Source of the DNA: Sisyra terminalis
Lineage: Eukaryota; Arthropoda; Insecta; Neuroptera; Sisyridae
Length of the DNA: 64,000 nucleotides
Direction: 5' to 3'
Assembly (NCBI GenBank): GCA_958496175.1
Contig: OY292278.1
Coordinates: forward strand, 41,850,001-41,914,000
Part shown: one piece after another, positions 60,353-64,000 of the stretch
How positions within the stretch are numbered: the first letter of the stretch is position 1
Layout: each line of letters opens with the position of its first letter
The notes under the pieces: model-generated
What the model saw: the letters and a program-made list of their open reading frames with translations, nothing else
What the model was told of the DNA's origin: nothing
Database searches by the model: none
Translations under genes and position numbers: made by a program

Positions 60353-60607
60353 GGCATTCACCATAGTGAAGGTGATCTTTTCTTCACCTTCGCAATTTTG
60401 TCCTTACTTACTTTGGATAGTGAGGAATTTGTTCACAATAAGTTTGTCCGGGTCGGGCACATGATGGTGTATGACCTGGTGGAGCCGGAAGAAAACTGCA
60501 TCCCCCATGTGGACCATACACTGGTGTACACTCCAAAGACAGCGAAAAAAGCAACCGCGAACAAACCACCGCTATCCAACACCACTAAAAAAAAAGAAAA
60601 AAAAAAG
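60353..60607 (+). CDS. Candidate internal exon, unrecognised protein with Lys-rich end
   Basis: An open frame of 85 codons follows a good acceptor (TTTTTTTATGGTTCCAG) and ends AAAAAG before a weaker donor GTTAAT; both edges are phase 0. Without splicing it would stop after VNRLI at 60625. Residues begin GIHHSEGDLFFTFAILSLL, a hydrophobic or helical segment, then FVRVGHMMVYDLVEPEEN, HVDHTLVYTPKTAKK and a NTTKKKEKKK tail. The family is not recognised. Phase would allow direct joining to the exon ending at 47179, across a 13 kb intron full of transposons; this is inference. A processed-pseudogene origin (A-rich end) is an alternative. Confidence 0.5.
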
Positions 60608-61034
60608 GTTAATAGGTTAATTTAGTTTTTTCCAAAACGTATTGACTTATTTCAATATCTAACGGTTAAAATTTCGATAATGCCACAACGATCTGTCATA
60701 GACGTGTTTTACCAAACATTCGAATAATGTTTTATTTCGGCTATTAAATAAGGCCCCGAGGATAAACAGATGAACAGGTTGTTTGTGATAATTAAAGCCT
60801 ATAAAACTTATCAATGTCACTAAATAATATTTTGGCCGGGGCCACTTTCTTTCGAGGATTCCACTCTATATGCAGCTCGTCATCATCAAATGCATTAAAA
60901 ATGTTTGATAAATTTATGGCAACGAGCACATTATAATATCTATAAAAGCCAACGATAGCGTCGTGGAAAATATTCAAATTTTGAACCGGCAATAAAATTA
61001 CGAATTCATTTAAAACTTGAACAGTTAAAGCCTT

Positions 61035-61107
61035 AATTGTAGTACGCTTGGTGGATATGATTTTTACGTGCAGAGGAAGGTCAGGGTTCGAATCCCTGCC
61101 AGGCATA
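61035..61107 (+). ncRNA. tRNA-derived B-box sequence (SINE-like)
   Basis: A perfect T-arm, CAGGGTTCGAATCCCTG, lies at about 61083-61101 and TGGTGGATATGA about 35 bases upstream may be a worn A box. No matching 7-bp acceptor stem was found, arguing for a SINE remnant. Confidence 0.45.
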
Positions 61108-61352
61108 TTTATCAAAAACACTCATTTCTCAATCAAGTGACACAAACTTGGGTATATCAGTAAAAATTGTCCATAATAAAGTATATTTTGTGGATCTTTA
61201 CAATAATTTTTTAAAGGCCTACCCAATGATACCACAACGTTATTTTTCATCTATTAATCAACATGTATCCAAAAGTCTTCCTTAATTTTTCTCCTCATGA
61301 TATACAAATTTTATTTTTTTTTTTTTAACTAGTTGTACCATGAAGGTACAAA

Positions 61353-62248
61353 TTACTATCGAAATTTGGATACCTGTTTTTGGGTGATAAGAAGATATGC
61401 AGACTTGTTTGCCTTTTACTACTTGGTATTCCGTATTATACTCTGCTATGTTCTAAAATGGAAATTTTTTAAACTCATCTGGAAATTTCAATAGAAGTAA
61501 ACCATCTTTCTAATCAAAAGGTCGAGGTCTAGTCGGGATAGTCCAATTTCCATGGAATTGGTTGCAAAAAGAAAAAACCTTGTAATTTTACGGTATGAAA
61601 CTGAAATTTAATCCCTTAGGAAACAAGGAAAGAAATAAGTGTCCTAAAACTTTGGAATCGTGATACTTCGGACGAATAGAGGAAATCATAAATGTAGAAC
61701 TATTGAGAAGAAATATGAAAAAGCAGCAGTTATCACTACGGTGGTGAAAGGGTTAGACCAGGGGTCCTTAACTTTGTTGCTCCCAAGAGCATATTCTATT
61801 GCTATCGAAATTTGGAAACCTGTTTTTGGGTGATAAGAAGATACTCAGACTTATTTGCCTTTTACTATTTGGTATTCCGCATTATACTCTGCTATGTTCT
61901 AAAATGGAAATTTTTTAAACTAATCTGGAAATTTCAACAGGAGTGGACCATTTATCTAATCAAAAGGTCGAGGTCTAGTCGGGATAGAGTCTAATTTCCA
62001 TGGAATTGGTTGCAAAAAGAAAAAAATGGAATTAAAAGCCTGTAATTTTTACTATATGAAACAAAAACTTAATCCCTTGGGAAACAAGAAAAGAAATAAG
62101 TGTCCTAAAATCTAGGATAAAGGAAATCAAAAACTTAGAACTATTAAGAAGAAATGTAAAAGAGCGACAAGTATCCCTATGGTAGTAAAAGGGTTAGACC
62201 AGGGGTCCCCAATCTTGTTGCTCCCTAGAGCATATTCTAAAATACCGG
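61353..62248 (+). repeat. Tandem duplication of a 446-bp unit
   Basis: Unit 1 (61353-61798) and unit 2 (61799-62248) share CTATCGAAATTTGG, TGTTTTTGGGTGATAAGAAG, AGGTCGAGGTCTAGTCGGGA and GGGTTAGACCAGGGGTCC. The 3' edge of the unit falls about 40 bases inside the hAT-like element. Confidence 0.85.
61759..61798. mobile_element. Truncated first 40 bases of the same hAT-like element
   Basis: CAGGGGTCCTTAACTTTGTT through CATATTCTA, preceded by the same GGTTAGAC, then abrupt change to unit 2 of the tandem duplication. Confidence 0.8.
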
Positions 62249-62589
62249 TCGGACAACGGGCACCATTTAATTTTTAAGATATATTTACAGTAGGACATAG
62301 CGAATAATACATACAAGTAATGCACAAAAAGTACGAAAATTCTGGTAATTGGATGGAATTAGAAAAACGCATTACTAGAGGGCGTCATCAAAGAGACGAA
62401 GACAAACCGAACTATACCTAGAAGATGCTATTTCAATCGGGAAAATTATAAGAATATAATTATTTCTCTGTTTAATAACTAAATATTAATTTTTGTATTT
62501 ACATTGTATTGTAAATATAAATATTTTTTTATAGTGGCCGCAAGTGACGGGCACCATGGTGCCCACGGGCCTAGGGTTGGGAACCCCTG
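62200..62589. mobile_element. hAT-like element (390 bp) with perfect target duplication
   Basis: Ends CAGGGGTCCCCAATCTTG and the complement of CAGGGGTTCCCAACCC. A perfect 8-bp duplication GGTTAGAC flanks it (62192-62199 and 62590-62597). No transposase. Confidence 0.92.
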
Positions 62590-63465
62590 GGTTAGACGAT
62601 TATTTAACAGGATATACCGCAAGGAAAATAATTGAAATATATGCATAAGAATAAAGGGCATAGTAAGGGCAGGACCGGATTTAATACTGTGGATGATTAT
62701 TGGCTACACCAATGGTGAAGACCAATTTTCCTAAAAAAAAAAAAAATTGTCATTTTTCTTTAAATAAACTAAACTGCGATTGACAGACTTTAAAGATTAT
62801 TCTAGTTGGTAAAATCGATCCTGGCACTCCCTAACTTGAAATTCCTTGTCAGGGAAAGACATTGGATAAAAAAGAAAACTACCATATGGAAAAGTAAATT
62901 TTCCTTATGACAAAAAGCAACTGAAAATTGAAAAGCTTGATAAATTAAAAAAAGAGATTGGAAAATTTAAAATTAACAGTGGAATCGAAAACCAACGCTA
63001 AAAATTACTCCTAACATAATGCATTGTTAGATACAATAAGAAGCAAGTTTTATTATTGTGAAAATTATTTTAATTAACGAGTAAATAACTGTCATTATTG
63101 ATTCGCTATAGAATAGTGCATTGATTCTTAATTTGTTGCGAACCAATAATTAAATATTTGCACAACCAATCTTTGAAGGTCAGTTTTAAAAATATATTAT
63201 GGTTGTTATTAATAAAGAAATACATAAATAACTTATGAAATTATATACGAAGTAAAAAAACTCACTTTTAATTAATAAGTATATTTATAAATAATTTATT
63301 TTGTCAAAACATATCCTTGACTGTTCAGTTTTTGAGTATTTCGTGGTTTTATCGTGGAATTTTGCTTTGAAGTTTAATTGTTGCAATTGTGCTTTTTAAG
63401 TGCATTGCAGCTTAGATGCCAGGACATTATGGTAGCAAAGGTAGCTAAGAAATAAGGTCAAGTTG

Positions 63466-63585
63466 GAATGCAAACGATATATCGATTATTTCAAACATCG
63501 ATATATCGTTCATAAATATTGATATTTTAACATCGATGTTGAAACCCAAAACATCGATGATACATCGTTTTTCATGAGGGGTTGT
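63466..63585. repeat. ATCGATATATCG repeat, copy 3, with inverted ends
   Basis: CAAACGATATATCGAT at the left is mirrored by ATCGATGATACATCGTTT at the right. This is the most complete member of the three. Confidence 0.55.
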
Positions 63586-63850
63586 TTATGAACGATATTT
63601 TATCATAGCGCCAGCATCTATACCGTCTGTAATCTACAACCATCACATTTCCCATTATGCATTGCAAGATTAGAATACCTTCTTATATATTATCTTAGAG
63701 CCACCATAATATGAGCTACGATTTATACATAAAGATCCAATTCTGCTGAGATTTATTTCTGAGGTAAATCTGATCAATTAGAAGTAGTAAAAGCAGAGAC
63801 ACATTCGTTCTTTTAGGAGGAAGTCTAGGAGAAAGCAGAGGAACTCTACC

Positions 63851-63965
63851 TTGTTAAAAAAAGGCATTTTAAATGTTCAAAAAACCTATTAGAAGTTGTT
63901 TAAAGTTATTAAAGGCATTTTAATTGTAATGCTTTCAAAATGCCTCTAAATTCCTTTTTAACAGG
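63851..63965. mobile_element. Small TIR element, copy 2
   Basis: Same ends as 55523-55650 (CCTTGTTAAAAAAAGG / CCTTTTTAACAGG) with about 15 bp fewer. No shared flanks, so these are separate insertions. Confidence 0.75.
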
Positions 63966-64000
63966 GTAAAAAAAGTCCCCCAGAACAGTAAAGAAAAAAA

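Noticed and set aside
11172..61107. Functional tRNA genes at the three B-box sites
   Set aside because: None has a paired acceptor stem or a full cloverleaf.
60792..61121. 109-codon minus-strand frame starting near a GRDSNPDLPL peptide
   Set aside because: That peptide is the translation of the tRNA-derived B box, a known artefact of SINE sequences.

Overview
This 64 kb window is AT-rich animal DNA, almost certainly from an insect. The evidence is a Spätzle-family gene with short GT-AG introns, long stretches without reading frames, and dense decayed mobile DNA. A beetle or another holometabolous or hemipteran insect would fit; the species cannot be read from the sequence. Almost all long open frames are chance frames or inverted-repeat shadows.

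Only one gene is certain: the 3' part of a Spätzle-like (neurotrophin-fold, Toll-ligand type) gene on the minus strand, 43938-46442. Four exons with matching splice phases give the last 345 residues: a Pro/Tyr/Ser/Asn-rich prodomain, two furin-type sites and a cystine-knot domain that is exactly 106 residues after the second site. The 5' exons with start codon and signal peptide were not found. Two or three further stop-free segments on the plus strand (43784-43885, 46915-47179, 60353-60607) have splice-site-like edges and may belong to a second, unrecognised gene interleaved with the first.

The rest is regulatory-looking or repetitive DNA. Positions 1-28 kb hold dispersed and tandem repeats, two large palindromic hAT-like elements (17242-18235; 20316-21107, nested in an older foldback) and several islands of higher GC/CpG content (2590-3110, 3940-4200, 9170-10080, 15690-16400, 26800-28430). 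Positions 28-43 kb hold degenerate tandem repeats, small terminal-inverted-repeat elements, a CCAAT/CRE cluster (32424-32456), copies of a 0.93 kb interspersed repeat, and a 1.17 kb hAT-like foldback with a perfect 8-bp target duplication (39452-40624). Positions 43-48 kb hold the Spätzle gene, one of whose introns was enlarged by a copy of the 0.93 kb repeat, and a second copy of the 39 kb foldback. Positions 48-64 kb hold a TTAA-flanked foldback, a dead LINE reverse-transcriptase fragment, a minisatellite, tandem duplications, and a small hAT-like element with a perfect target duplication at 62.2 kb.

The most unusual signal is a hammerhead-ribozyme-like motif (CUGANGA, stem II, GAAA, short ACGU-type stem III, sometimes a pairing stem I) that recurs at least seven times. 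Two foldback elements carry it on both arms in opposite orientation. The second is a family of nested-palindrome hAT-like elements that share internal modules although their termini differ.
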